From: DATAPD01 sp036265385 | Lineage (GTDB): Bacteria > Acidobacteriota > Terriglobia > Terriglobales > Acidobacteriaceae | Length of the DNA stretch: 64,000 nt | Direction of reading: 5' to 3' | Assembly: GCA_036265385.1 (NCBI GenBank) | Contig: DATAPD010000025.1 | Coordinates: 124,001 to 188,000, forward strand | Shown: positions 1 to 8,620 of the stretch, in pieces | Numbering within the stretch: position 1 is the stretch's first letter | How the letters are laid out: the number at the start of each line of letters is the position of its first letter | The notes under the pieces: generated by a model | Database searches by the model: none | What the model saw: only the letters and a program-made list of their open reading frames with translations | What the model was told of the DNA's origin: nothing | Program-made: the position numbers and the translations under genes

Positions 1-430
1 GCGGCAATTCGCGGCCGGTGAAGCGGGCTAAGGCCGCGGTAGTTGCAATCATTAAGGCAGAGGATCCTGAGATTCCTGCTCCGGCTGGCGATTCTGAGTC
101 GGTCTCAATCCGCAGACCTTGCTCTGGTTCGAAAAATCGCACGAGGTATGCAGCCAGCACATGCTTGTGAGCACGCACTGCGCAGAGTTCTTCCAGACTT
201 GAATAGGTCTCCTGCTTCCCAGTATCGATGGATTTCAGCTCAATTCGCTTGGCTTTCAGGGGAGTAATCCGACAGCTCGTCAGGATATCGAGAGCAAAAT
301 TGAGCGTGAGCGCGCCTTCATGGAAAAGGTACAGCGGCCAAAGATCTAACGTCCCTCCAGCGAGGTCCGCTCGGCACGGCGCTTGCGCCATGATCGTCGG
401 GCCAGCAGAAGTTTCCACCGAACGTGGCAT
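1..430 (-). CDS. GHMP-family sugar kinase, N-terminal part (cut by window edge)
   Basis: Reading the minus strand from an ATG at 430 gives 143 open codons that run off the window. Near residues 14-29 it reads APCRADLAGGTLDLWP, a typical GHMP-kinase N-terminus, and near residue 115 it has the glycine-rich ATP loop SPAGAGISGSSAL. The layout recalls galactokinase/heptose-kinase-like members that phosphorylate a small sugar or polyol in the cytoplasm; the substrate cannot be told from this fragment. A second ATG lies 13 codons in (391), but the first allows a usual N-terminus. It begins 26 nt after the stop of the PLP decarboxylase on the same strand, so the two are probably one transcript. The family call is firm; the start and substrate are not. 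Confidence 0.85.
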   Translation of the reverse strand, partial: MPRSVETSAGPTIMAQAPCRADLAGGTLDLWPLYLFHEGALTLNFALDILTSCRITPLKAKRIELKSIDTGKQETYSSLEELCAVRAHKHVLAAYLVRFFEPEQGLRIETDSESPAGAGISGSSALMIATTAALARFTGRELP

Positions 431-456
431 GCAAAGTTTGTATCACGAGGAGAGCC

Positions 457-1884
457 CTAATTGCGGTGAGACAATAGTTCCCGTGCAGCCGAAAGTACCT
501 CAGGAATAACGCTTTCGATATCCGCGTCCGTCGTCCGATGGTTCACCATGCAGGCTCGCAGACAGAATTTTTCCCTCAAGATGGCATTAGAGATATAAAT
601 CCGCCCACGTCGTACAACTAGCTTCATCAGCTCAGTGTTGAATCGATTGCGCTCATCCTCCGTCGCCCCATCGTGAATTTTGTGACGAAAACAAACAGCC
701 GATAGCTCTACTGGTGTCAGCATTTCCAGAGCAGGTTCGGCACGAACGAAAGTTTCCAACTTCCGCGCATTTTCGAGATCACGCGCGATAGCCGCTCGAA
801 AAGCCGAAACCCCGTGATAGCGCAGCGACAACCACAACTTCAACGCCCGGCACCGCCGCGATAGCTCGATCGACTCTTCAAAATAGGCGAAGCCCTCGAT
901 CGGATCCGCGCTGAGTGTCTGCGCATAGTCTCCGGTGTAGGCAAACGTTTTACGAGCGATCGCCGGATCTCGATACAGCAGGCAACCACAATCGAGCGGT
1001 TGATACAGCCACTTGTGCGGATCGAGTGTTAATGAGTCTGCCTGCTCCATCCCGCGAAAAAGTTGCGGAGCGGCCAGAAATGCCAACGCCCCGTAGGCAC
1101 CATCGACGTGCAGCCATGCATCGTGGCGCCGCCCGATAGCCGCGATTTCTTCCAGAGGATCAATCGCGCCTGTATTCACTGTGCCCGCAGACGCGACAAT
1201 CGCGATCGGCACCTTCCCGTGTTCGCGATCTTCACGAATCGCTTGCTCGAGCTTCGACGGAATTATCCGATACGAATTGTCGCAAGGGATGTAGTGCAGA
1301 CTCTCTCGTCCCAAGCCCAGCAATGCGACCGCCTTCGGCACCGCCATATGGACCTGCTCGGAGGCGTAGATCACACCATCGGCAGCGTTCCGCAGTCCTT
1401 TTTCATTCGCCGGTGTTTTCTTTTCTCGCGCCATCGCAAGACCCATCAGATTCGCGGCGGACCCGCCTCCGGTGAGCGTTCCCGAAAATCCTCCCATGCC
1501 CACTGCCTCAGCGAGCCAGCTCACGACGGTACGTTCAATCGTTACTCCCGACGGCGACGAACGCCATGCGGTCATGTTCTGCGTCAGGATGGATGCGACC
1601 CAATCGCCAAGCGCCGCCACCGGCTCACCGGGTCCTTGCACGTATCCAAAGAAGCGCCCGTTCTGCGCGCGGGAATGCGCCATCACTTCGCGCAGTAGAT
1701 CGAACGCTGCTTCTCCGAGTCCCTGCTCGGGCAACGGGGTTGCAAAAAGACGGTCGGTTTCCTTTCCGCTCGTAGCAGGAAAGATGGGCGCATCGGGTAA
1801 TTTCTCCAAGTATTCGGAGGTGAGTTCAGCGACGCGAGTCGCCAACTCTCGGTACTCGGACGCAGCGAGATCAAGGGATTTCAT
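457..1884 (-). CDS. PLP-dependent group II amino-acid decarboxylase
   Basis: A 475-residue protein of the aromatic-L-amino-acid/tyrosine/glutamate decarboxylase family, which removes CO2 from an amino acid to give an amine. Seen in the sequence: the PLP-binding lysine in DPHKW (about K291), the ring-nitrogen aspartate in HVDGAYG (D261), a stacking histidine in EQVHM (H179) and the N-terminal region expected for this fold. Length agrees with the family (about 470-500). It lies just upstream of the GHMP kinase on the minus strand (26 nt), suggesting co-transcription. No convincing Shine-Dalgarno precedes the ATG. Substrate (Phe, Tyr, Trp, DOPA or an aliphatic acid) cannot be decided by eye. Confidence 0.9.
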   Translation of the reverse strand: MKSLDLAASEYRELATRVAELTSEYLEKLPDAPIFPATSGKETDRLFATPLPEQGLGEAAFDLLREVMAHSRAQNGRFFGYVQGPGEPVAALGDWVASILTQNMTAWRSSPSGVTIERTVVSWLAEAVGMGGFSGTLTGGGSAANLMGLAMAREKKTPANEKGLRNAADGVIYASEQVHMAVPKAVALLGLGRESLHYIPCDNSYRIIPSKLEQAIREDREHGKVPIAIVASAGTVNTGAIDPLEEIAAIGRRHDAWLHVDGAYGALAFLAAPQLFRGMEQADSLTLDPHKWLYQPLDCGCLLYRDPAIARKTFAYTGDYAQTLSADPIEGFAYFEESIELSRRCRALKLWLSLRYHGVSAFRAAIARDLENARKLETFVRAEPALEMLTPVELSAVCFRHKIHDGATEDERNRFNTELMKLVVRRGRIYISNAILREKFCLRACMVNHRTTDADIESVIPEVLSAARELLSHRN

Positions 1885-1979
1885 TTGGAGAGAATTTAAT
1901 CACAGACACAAAAGAAGCGCCGGCCAATCACTTCCGCTGAAATGAAGACGCAGAGACAGTAGCGAGTGGTTTGGAGGAT

Positions 1980-2546
1980 TTAGGAATTGACCAGATTTAA
2001 CGCTCGCTTGATCGTGCCGCGCTCGTTCTGAATCTTCTGTTGAAGAAGCGTGATGGCATAGATCAGCTGTTCCGGACGCGGAGGACAGCCTGGCACATAC
2101 ACATCGACTGGGATCACCTGGTTTACGCTCTGCACGAGTGCGTAATTATTGAAAACACCGCCAGAAGTCGCACACGCCCCCATCGAGATCACCCATTTCG
2201 GTTCGGGCATCTGTTCCCAGAGCTGCCGGATGACAGGAGCCATCTTCTGCGAAACGCGCCCGGCAATGATCATCAGGTCCGATTGGCGCGGAGATGGGCG
2301 AAACACTTCGGCGCCAAAACGGGCGATGTCGAATCGAGAAGCTCCCATCGACATCATCTCAATGGCACAGCATGCTAAGCCGAACGTCATCGGCCAAATC
2401 GAGTTTTTGCGAAACCAGTTGACGGTCGAATCGAGAGTTGTCAGGACGATGTCTTGTGGTACGGCATTGCCGAACTGCAGTTCTTTAACAACCCGTTTTC
2501 CATTCTCGCTGACTACATAACTGCCGAGATTGACGTTCTCGCCCAT
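1980..2546 (-). CDS. nuoB: NADH-quinone oxidoreductase subunit B
   Basis: A 188-residue protein with the NuoB signature: the tandem cysteines in FGLACCAIEM (C59, C60), the third ligand in MGACATSGG (C125) and the fourth in VPGCPPRPEQ (C154). These four hold cluster N2, the terminal iron-sulphur centre that passes electrons to quinone in respiratory complex I at the cytoplasmic membrane. Length and motifs are complete. The odd point is its context: no other nuo gene is in this window and its neighbours are unrelated, so it is either a stand-alone copy or an additional paralogue. The gap to the PEP-CTERM gene upstream is only 36 nt, but a functional link is unlikely. Confidence 0.95.
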   Translation of the reverse strand: MGENVNLGSYVVSENGKRVVKELQFGNAVPQDIVLTTLDSTVNWFRKNSIWPMTFGLACCAIEMMSMGASRFDIARFGAEVFRPSPRQSDLMIIAGRVSQKMAPVIRQLWEQMPEPKWVISMGACATSGGVFNNYALVQSVNQVIPVDVYVPGCPPRPEQLIYAITLLQQKIQNERGTIKRALNLVNS

Positions 2547-2582
2547 GACTCTATTTTAACCCACGATGAGGCACATGCTGAT

Positions 2583-3158
2583 TTAAGACCGTGACAACAG
2601 CACTGTCGCTGTGCGCCAGCCCTGACATGTGAGGAACACTAAAAGAAGAGAAAGTACTCCGCCACCAAGTAATACAAAGCCGGATGGCTCAGGAACCGCC
2701 ACAAGCGTAATCGGTACTGACTGGCCTGGCGTCAACTTTCCAAACCGTGATCGCAAATCGATGTAGATCTTCGTGGACGTTGTGAATGTCTGGCCGTTCG
2801 CAAGACTGAAAGTCATTTGAGGATTGGCAGACTTAAGCACCAGTTCTAACAAAATCGTGTTGCAGGGACATGCGGGCAGCGCACGATCACTTCCTCCAGT
2901 GAAGAGCAGAAAAGTCGGCGTCGTATTGGGCCCAGCATTCTGACTGATCCCCTTGACCGAAAGAATCACGCTTGAGAACGAGAGCGGCAGCATCGTTATA
3001 CCGTTCGTGTTGATCGACAATTGGTAGCCGCTCACACCGTTTTCGGTACCCACATAGGTGAGACTGCCGATTGTGATGGAATCGGCACGGGCCAGGCCAC
3101 ATAGCCACACCACACTAAAAATCGCGACACAATGTAAAACGAAACGGAGGTACTTCAT
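2583..3158 (-). CDS. Secreted PEP-CTERM sorting-domain protein
   Basis: A 191-residue exported protein. It begins with a signal peptide (basic MKYLR, then a hydrophobic run, cleavage near LARADS) and ends with VPEPSG, a hydrophobic helix of about 18 residues and a tail containing arginines, the arrangement recognised by the exosortase/PEP-CTERM system. The middle, about residues 27-155, is low-complexity beta-type sequence without a family I recognise. Such proteins are usually released into the extracellular polymer matrix. The tail after the helix is longer (about 15 residues) and less basic than usual. No exosortase gene is in the window. Confidence 0.75.
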   Translation of the reverse strand: MKYLRFVLHCVAIFSVVWLCGLARADSITIGSLTYVGTENGVSGYQLSINTNGITMLPLSFSSVILSVKGISQNAGPNTTPTFLLFTGGSDRALPACPCNTILLELVLKSANPQMTFSLANGQTFTTSTKIYIDLRSRFGKLTPGQSVPITLVAVPEPSGFVLLGGGVLSLLLVFLTCQGWRTATVLLSRS

Positions 3159-3308
3159 AACGGTTTCTTAGAATGGCGTGCCAATTAGTTTACAACGATT
3201 TTTCGGGTGAAAATCTGCTCATTGTGGACAATCCAAATCTGACGTCGCGCACGCGTAGGCTTTCGAACAACAACGAGCGGATCAAATTGATGTGTGCATT
3301 ATTTTTAC

Positions 3309-4331
3309 TTAGGGGTTCACCACAATTTTTCCGAACATCTGACTGTTTTCCATGTGCTCGTGGGCTGCACGAAGATCCTTCAGCGGAAACGTGCGATCCA
3401 CTACCGGCTTCAACCTTCCAGCAAACACATGCGCGAGGACATCGTAGAGCTCACCCATTGTGCCCATGTACGAACCGAGCACCGTCAATTGCCGGGAGTA
3501 TACGAAGCGCAAATCCATGGACGCGCTCGGACCAGTCGTGGCGCCGCAGGTGACAAGTCGCGCAGCCGGTTTCAGGCATTTCATGCTTTCGTCCCAAGTG
3601 GCAGCGCCTACGTGCTCGACGACAACGTCGACGCCTTCTTTGTTTGTTATCTTCCTTACTTCTTCGGAGATCTTCTGCTTGTAGTGATCGATACCGTAAT
3701 CGGCGCCGAGTGCCCTCGCTTTCTCCAGCTTTTTGTCATCCCCCGCGGTCGTTATCACCCGGCAGTGAAACAGTTTTGCAATCTGGATGGCTGCGATTCC
3801 AACACCTGAGCTTGCACCGAGCACGAGGACAGTTTCCCCAACTTTGAGACCGGCACGGCCTATCAGCATGTGCCAAGCCGTGAGGAAGACGAGGGGCACA
3901 CTTGCGGCCTGGTTGAAATCGAAACTGTCCGGTATCGGGATGACATTCACCACAGGAACTGCGATCAGTTCGCAATTGCCTCCGTCCACGCGATTGCCAA
4001 GAACCGTGAATTCCGGACACTGATTCTGTAATCCCGCCACACACTTTGGGCAGTGATTACAAAAATGCATCGGCGCAAGTAGTACACGCTGGCCGGACTT
4101 GAAGCCGCTGACGTATTCGCCAGTCTCTACGATCTCTCCGGCGATGTCGCTGCCGAGAATGTGTGGGAGGTTCACTCCGGGCAATCCTTTGCGCACCCAC
4201 AGATCAAGATGGTTCAGCGCGCAGGCCTTGATGCGGACCAGCACATGGTCTTTGCGAAGGACTGGGTCTGGAACATCCTCATAGGTCAAAACTTCTGGAC
4301 CGCCGAACTGATGAATGCGAACTGCCTTCAT
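3309..4331 (-). CDS. Zinc-containing medium-chain alcohol dehydrogenase / quinone oxidoreductase
   Basis: Start chosen at the ATG at 4331 (MKAVRIHQ), preceded by GGAGG four bases upstream; the frame stays open for 39 codons further but lacks family similarity there. The 340-residue protein has an MDR catalytic domain, a structural-zinc lobe with four cysteines spaced C-x2-C-x2-C-x7-C (C91, C94, C97, C105) and a Rossmann domain with GASSGVG. The first catalytic zinc Cys of classical alcohol dehydrogenases is replaced (NHLDLW at 40-45), as in several quinone-oxidoreductase-type members. It should oxidise an alcohol or reduce an enone/quinone with NAD(P)H. It is divergent from the esterase that opens the amidoligase cluster, with about 165 bp between their starts. 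Confidence 0.85.
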   Translation of the reverse strand: MKAVRIHQFGGPEVLTYEDVPDPVLRKDHVLVRIKACALNHLDLWVRKGLPGVNLPHILGSDIAGEIVETGEYVSGFKSGQRVLLAPMHFCNHCPKCVAGLQNQCPEFTVLGNRVDGGNCELIAVPVVNVIPIPDSFDFNQAASVPLVFLTAWHMLIGRAGLKVGETVLVLGASSGVGIAAIQIAKLFHCRVITTAGDDKKLEKARALGADYGIDHYKQKISEEVRKITNKEGVDVVVEHVGAATWDESMKCLKPAARLVTCGATTGPSASMDLRFVYSRQLTVLGSYMGTMGELYDVLAHVFAGRLKPVVDRTFPLKDLRAAHEHMENSQMFGKIVVNP

Positions 4332-4495
4332 AGAACCTCCGACCACCGATCTCCACTCAAAAAACGTAACACATGAAGGCTGTGGCTTGTCCGAGCTGGT
4401 GTCGGATCCCAAGGTTGGGCGGATCCAATCGCGACGGTTGATAAGCAACCCAGGTTTCTTTCCTGCCGACCCAGTCAGGTAAGATAGCGCCGCCT

Positions 4496-5209
4496 ATGAA
4501 TCGGGAATACCACAAGGGATACAGTCACGAACTCAACCGCGACATGGAAGCGCTCGTTTTCGGACATGCCGGCCAACCCATGCTCGTCTTTCCAAGTTCC
4601 ATGGGGCGCTTCTTCGAGTACGAAGATACAGGAATGATCGGCGTGCTCGCGCCGAAGATTGAAGCGGGAGAACTGCAGGTGTTCTGCGTCGATAGCGTCG
4701 ATACCGAGAGCTGGTACAACAAAGGCGCTCATCCAGGCTCACGCATCTGGCGCCATGTTCAGTATGAAAAATACTTGATGAATGAATTTATCCCTTTCCT
4801 GAAATGGAAGAACTGGGCGCCGCAGATGTTCGTGACAGGCTGTAGTTTCGGCGGATACCACGCGCTCAATTTCTCAATGCGGCATCCCGAGTTGGTTTCA
4901 GCCTGCGTCAGCATGAGCGGTTCGTTTGATATCAGGAATTTTCTCGATGGCTATTACGATGACAATGTGTACTTCAACAATCCCATCGATTATGTGGCGA
5001 ATCTCTCGGATAATTTTTATTTAAGCCGCTATCGGCAAATGAAGATCGTGCTGGGAACCGCAGATTGGGACATGTGTCTCGATGCGAACGTGAGGATGGC
5101 TGCAGTCTTGCACGCAAAGGGTATCCCGCACTGGCTCGACATCTGGGGTGATAACAGCAAACACGACTGGCCGCTATGGAAGCGGATGGCGGGGAAATAC
5201 TTCTATTAG
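4496..5209 (+). CDS. Alpha/beta-hydrolase esterase (putative-esterase family)
   Basis: A 237-residue cytoplasmic alpha/beta hydrolase without signal peptide. The nucleophile elbow GCSFGG places the serine at 117; D192 (in TADWDM) and H223 (in SKHDW) are likely triad partners. The family includes S-formylglutathione hydrolase and Fes/mycolyl-type esterases, so an ester or thioester substrate is expected. It is the first gene of the 4.5-9.8 kb set, followed after 75 nt by an ATP-grasp ligase, a GCS2 ligase and an aminopeptidase. In that setting it may remove or transfer an acyl group on the product of the ligases; this role is inference from position. Confidence 0.75.
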   Translation: MNREYHKGYSHELNRDMEALVFGHAGQPMLVFPSSMGRFFEYEDTGMIGVLAPKIEAGELQVFCVDSVDTESWYNKGAHPGSRIWRHVQYEKYLMNEFIPFLKWKNWAPQMFVTGCSFGGYHALNFSMRHPELVSACVSMSGSFDIRNFLDGYYDDNVYFNNPIDYVANLSDNFYLSRYRQMKIVLGTADWDMCLDANVRMAAVLHAKGIPHWLDIWGDNSKHDWPLWKRMAGKYFY

Positions 5210-5284
5210 CGACACCGGTGGTGACTCCTCACCGATTGAATGAAACGAACAGGTTGTTAGAATTTGGATTGCGAGGTTCTCACG

Positions 5285-6286
5285 TTGGCTAAAAAGAAAA
5301 TTGGCATCATTTTTGGAATGGAGAATACGTTTCCTCCGGCCGTGGTTGAGAAAATCAACGCCATGAACGTTCCGGATGTGGAAGCGGAGTTCGCAAAAGT
5401 TGGTGGCATCCGGATGGATGAGCCGAAAAAATATGCGGTCATCATCGATCGCATCTCACAGGACATTCCCTTTTATCGTGCCTACCTCAAGAACGCTGCG
5501 CTGCATGGCACAGTCGTCGTGAACAACCCTTTCTGGTGGACTGCAGACGACAAGTTTTTCAACTACGCTCTTGCGACAAAGCTGGGCGTTGCGATTCCCG
5601 CTACCGTGATTCTGCCGCACCACACGCATCCCCCCGACACAACTGACCGGTCCATGCGCAATTTAATCTACCCGCTGAACTGGGACGAGATCTTTGAGTA
5701 CGTGGGCTTCCCTGCTTTTCTGAAACCGTATGCTGGTGGTGGCTGGAAACACGTCTACAAAGTTCACTCGCCCGACGAGTTCTTTAGCGCTTACAACCAG
5801 ACTGGCGACTTGTGCATGACTCTGCAGCACGGCGTCGAATTCGAGGATTACTATCGCTGCTACGTTGTCGGCCAGGAGAAGGTCCATCTCATGAAGTACG
5901 ATCCGCGCGCGCCCTTCCATGAGAGATACGTGAGGGGCAATCCTGCTCCGCCGCCTGCGCTGAAAGAGCGCATTGAAAAAGATTGCCTGACACTGTGCCG
6001 CGCCTTGGGTTATGACCTCAATACAGTGGAGTTCGCCGTTGAAGGTGGAGTTCCCTACGCCATCGACTTCATGAACCCGGCGCCCGACGCCGAAGTGACT
6101 TCTGTCGGCCAGGACAACTTTGACTGGATAGTCAACGCCGTCGCGGAGATGGCTGTCACAAAAGCCCAGAGCGAAGAAAATCCGGCACAGGAACTACGAT
6201 GGGCCTCGTTCTTGAAAGGCCCGCAGTGGGTAGATATCCGCAAGCCCAAAGCACCGGCAAAACGAAAGGTCGCAGCCAAGTCATAG
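5285..6286 (+). CDS. ATP-grasp ligase, RimK/D-Ala-D-Ala-ligase-like
   Basis: Start taken as the TTG at 5285 (MAKKKIG), with GAGG eight bases upstream; a TTG seven codons earlier has no ribosome site. The 333-residue protein has a pre-ATP-grasp region (about 45-115, with DRISQDIPF and a VVNNPF strand), the nucleotide-binding lysine and flexible loop LKPYAGGGW (about 160-168), and a metal-binding end IDFMNP (about 270-275). ATP-grasp enzymes activate a carboxylate as acyl phosphate and join it to an amine or thiol. The C-terminus is a lysine/alanine-rich tail. It sits between an esterase and a GCS2 ligase, all on the plus strand, which suggests a shared pathway making an amide-linked small molecule. 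Substrates unknown. Confidence 0.8.
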   Translation: MAKKKIGIIFGMENTFPPAVVEKINAMNVPDVEAEFAKVGGIRMDEPKKYAVIIDRISQDIPFYRAYLKNAALHGTVVVNNPFWWTADDKFFNYALATKLGVAIPATVILPHHTHPPDTTDRSMRNLIYPLNWDEIFEYVGFPAFLKPYAGGGWKHVYKVHSPDEFFSAYNQTGDLCMTLQHGVEFEDYYRCYVVGQEKVHLMKYDPRAPFHERYVRGNPAPPPALKERIEKDCLTLCRALGYDLNTVEFAVEGGVPYAIDFMNPAPDAEVTSVGQDNFDWIVNAVAEMAVTKAQSEENPAQELRWASFLKGPQWVDIRKPKAPAKRKVAAKS

Positions 6287-6350
6287 GGTCGAACTGCAAT
6301 TGTTATACTAACGATCATCCTCCCCGGCGCCTGGGAAGCGCGCGAGTGCC

Positions 6351-7490
6351 ATGAAACCGACTTTCACCATTGGGATTGAAGAGGAATACCAGACAGTCGA
6401 TCCCACCAGTCGGGACCTGCGTTCCCATATCCATGCGGAAATCATCGAAAAAGGCAAACTAATCCTGCAAGAGCGGGTGAAAGCCGAGATGCATCAGTCC
6501 GTGGTCGAGGTGGGTACTTCCGTATGCGCCACGATCAAAGACGCGCGTGAGGAAGTGAAAAAGCTTCGCCGGGACATGATCGCGTTGGCAAAGGAAAATG
6601 GCCTTCGGCTGGCGTCGGCCGCAACTCATCCGTTCGCGGATTGGCGGGTTCAGGAGATCTATCCCGACGAGCGATACAAGAACATCGTTGAGGACATGCA
6701 ACTGGTGGCGCGTGCAAACCTCATTTTTGGTCTGCACGTCCATATCGGTATTGAAGACCGCGAGATCGCGATTCACCTGATGAATCATGCGCGATACTTC
6801 CTGCCTCACATCCTGGCGCTATCGGCAAATTCCCCTTTCTGGTTGGGAATGGATACAGGGCTGAAGTCGTATCGCTGCAAAGTATTCGATAAGTTCCCGC
6901 GTACCAATATCCCGGACTACTTTCCGAGTTATGGCGAGTACGACAATTTCGTCAAGCTGCTGATCAAGACCGGTTGCATCGACAACGCCAAGAAGATCTG
7001 GTGGGACATCAGGCCGCATCCGTTCTTCAACACGCTTGAATTCAGGGTTTGCGACATCCCGATGCGCGTCGATGAGACGATTGCGCTGGCTGCATTGATG
7101 CAGGCGACGTTAGCGAAGCTCTACAAGCTTCATGCGGCCAACCAGGGATTCCGTTTGTACCGGCGCGCACTGATCATGGAGAACAAGTGGCGAGCCGCGC
7201 GTTACGGAATCAACGGGAAGATGATCGACTGGGGCAAACAGAAGGAAGTACCTACACGCGACTTGATCCATGAATATCTTGATTTCGTCGACGATGTCCT
7301 CGATGAACTTGGCTCGAGAGAAGAGATCAATTACATCCGACAGATTCTAGAGAATGGAACTGGGGCGGATCGCCAGCTGCATGTTTTCGAGGAAACGAGA
7401 GATTTGAAAAGCGTCGTCGACTTCATTATCGAAGAGACGGAAGTTGGTCTGAACGATACTGTCACTTCGCGCGAGGCAAAAGCGGTTTAA
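6351..7490 (+). CDS. Carboxylate-amine ligase, GCS2/YbdK family
   Basis: A 379-residue protein opening with FTIGIEEEYQTVD, the metal-binding start of the glutamate-cysteine-ligase 2 family (YbdK, EgtA-like). Further marks are the HVHIGIEDRE strand (about 127-136) and the LEFRVCDIP segment (about 230-238), which hold metal and substrate in this fold. Members form an amide between a glutamate-type carboxylate and an amine using ATP. Its stop overlaps the start of the next gene as TAATG, so translation of the two is coupled. Together with the upstream ATP-grasp gene it gives the cluster two distinct amide-forming enzymes. Family assignment firm, substrate unknown. Confidence 0.9.
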   Translation: MKPTFTIGIEEEYQTVDPTSRDLRSHIHAEIIEKGKLILQERVKAEMHQSVVEVGTSVCATIKDAREEVKKLRRDMIALAKENGLRLASAATHPFADWRVQEIYPDERYKNIVEDMQLVARANLIFGLHVHIGIEDREIAIHLMNHARYFLPHILALSANSPFWLGMDTGLKSYRCKVFDKFPRTNIPDYFPSYGEYDNFVKLLIKTGCIDNAKKIWWDIRPHPFFNTLEFRVCDIPMRVDETIALAALMQATLAKLYKLHAANQGFRLYRRALIMENKWRAARYGINGKMIDWGKQKEVPTRDLIHEYLDFVDDVLDELGSREEINYIRQILENGTGADRQLHVFEETRDLKSVVDFIIEETEVGLNDTVTSREAKAV

Positions 7491-8533
7491 TGAATCCTTC
7501 TGCTGGTCAAGCGCAACTCATCCAGAAAATTCCATTCGATCCGGAGTTGGCTCCGGGCGCTCACAATGCAGTCCATGTTTGTCTGCGGGTGAAGCCAAGC
7601 GAGAAAGTCACAATCATTACTGATGAAGCGAGTCGCGAAATCGCGGCTGCGATTGCACGTGAAATCGAAACAGTTGGAGCTTCGTACCAAGCCTGGATCC
7701 TGGAAGAGGTTGCGCCGCGCCCGCTTGGGCATTTGCCCCAGCCGATTGCCTACGATCTTGAAACAAGCCAGGTCAGCATATTCGCTGTACAAGCGCAGAT
7801 GAACGAACTGAAGTCGCGGATGGAAATGACGGACATCGTCAATCGCAATCGGATTCGTCATGCGCATATGGTGAATATCAATCGGCAGATCATGCTCGAA
7901 GGAATGCGCGCTGACTTCAACCGTGTCGATCGCATCAGCGCGAAAGTCGTTGACCTGGTGCGAAAAGCGAAACGCGTGCGGGCGAAAACTCCAGCAGGAA
8001 CGGATCTGACTGCCGATCTCAACCCCAACTACAAATGGCTGAAGACGAGCGGGATTATCAGTCCTGATAAATGGGGGAATCTCCCAGGTGGAGAAATCTT
8101 CACGACTCCGGGCGAGGTTAATGGCACGTTCGTGATCGATGGCGTTGTTGGCGATTATCTCTGTGCGAAGTTCGGCGATCTGAAAGAGTGTCCGTTGACG
8201 ATTCAGGTGAAAGGCAATCGTTTGACGGAAGCACACTCGAACAACCGCGAGTTGGAAGACGAGTTCTGGAAATACACGCACACTGATGAGAACAGTGATC
8301 GAGTCGGCGAGTTCGCGATTGGCACCAACATTGAGTTGAAAGATGTGATCGGACAAATCCTGCAGGACGAAAAATATCCTGGTGTTCACATCGCGTTCGG
8401 CAATCCTTATGGCGCTCACACAGGAGCGGATTGGTATTCGTCAACACACATCGACGTTGTTGGCCGCGATTTCGATATCTGGGTCGATCAGGAACAGATC
8501 ATGAAAGGCGGACAGTTCCTGGTCGAAGCGTAA
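7490..8533 (+). CDS. M29-family metallo-aminopeptidase
   Basis: A 347-residue protein with all metal-ligand motifs of the thermophilic M29 aminopeptidases (AmpS/PepS): E202 in NLPGGEIFTTP, E274 in RVGEFAIG, H300 in VHIAFG and H320-x-D322 in STHIDVV. It should remove N-terminal residues from peptides with two metal ions in the cytoplasm. The ATG shares one base with the TAA of the GCS2 ligase (TAATG), direct evidence for co-translation. An aminopeptidase tied to two amide ligases suggests either processing of the ligase product (as gamma-glutamyl trimming) or recycling. It is slightly shorter than typical M29 enzymes (about 370-410). Confidence 0.88.
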   Translation: MNPSAGQAQLIQKIPFDPELAPGAHNAVHVCLRVKPSEKVTIITDEASREIAAAIAREIETVGASYQAWILEEVAPRPLGHLPQPIAYDLETSQVSIFAVQAQMNELKSRMEMTDIVNRNRIRHAHMVNINRQIMLEGMRADFNRVDRISAKVVDLVRKAKRVRAKTPAGTDLTADLNPNYKWLKTSGIISPDKWGNLPGGEIFTTPGEVNGTFVIDGVVGDYLCAKFGDLKECPLTIQVKGNRLTEAHSNNRELEDEFWKYTHTDENSDRVGEFAIGTNIELKDVIGQILQDEKYPGVHIAFGNPYGAHTGADWYSSTHIDVVGRDFDIWVDQEQIMKGGQFLVEA

Positions 8534-8620
8534 GAACAGTAGTCAGCAGTCAGTCGTCAGCAACTCCGAACGCAAACAGTATTTTCTTCATCGCAAGCAA
8601 TTCCAACACAGACGTGTCGC

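Noticed and set aside
228..509. Plus-strand frame of 93 codons at the left edge
   Set aside because: It lies opposite the GHMP kinase frame, which has clear family motifs.
1063..1698. 211-codon plus-strand frame
   Set aside because: Antisense to the PLP decarboxylase; composition not protein-like.
7487..8419. 310-codon minus-strand frame
   Set aside because: Complementary to the M29 aminopeptidase, whose metal motifs are complete.
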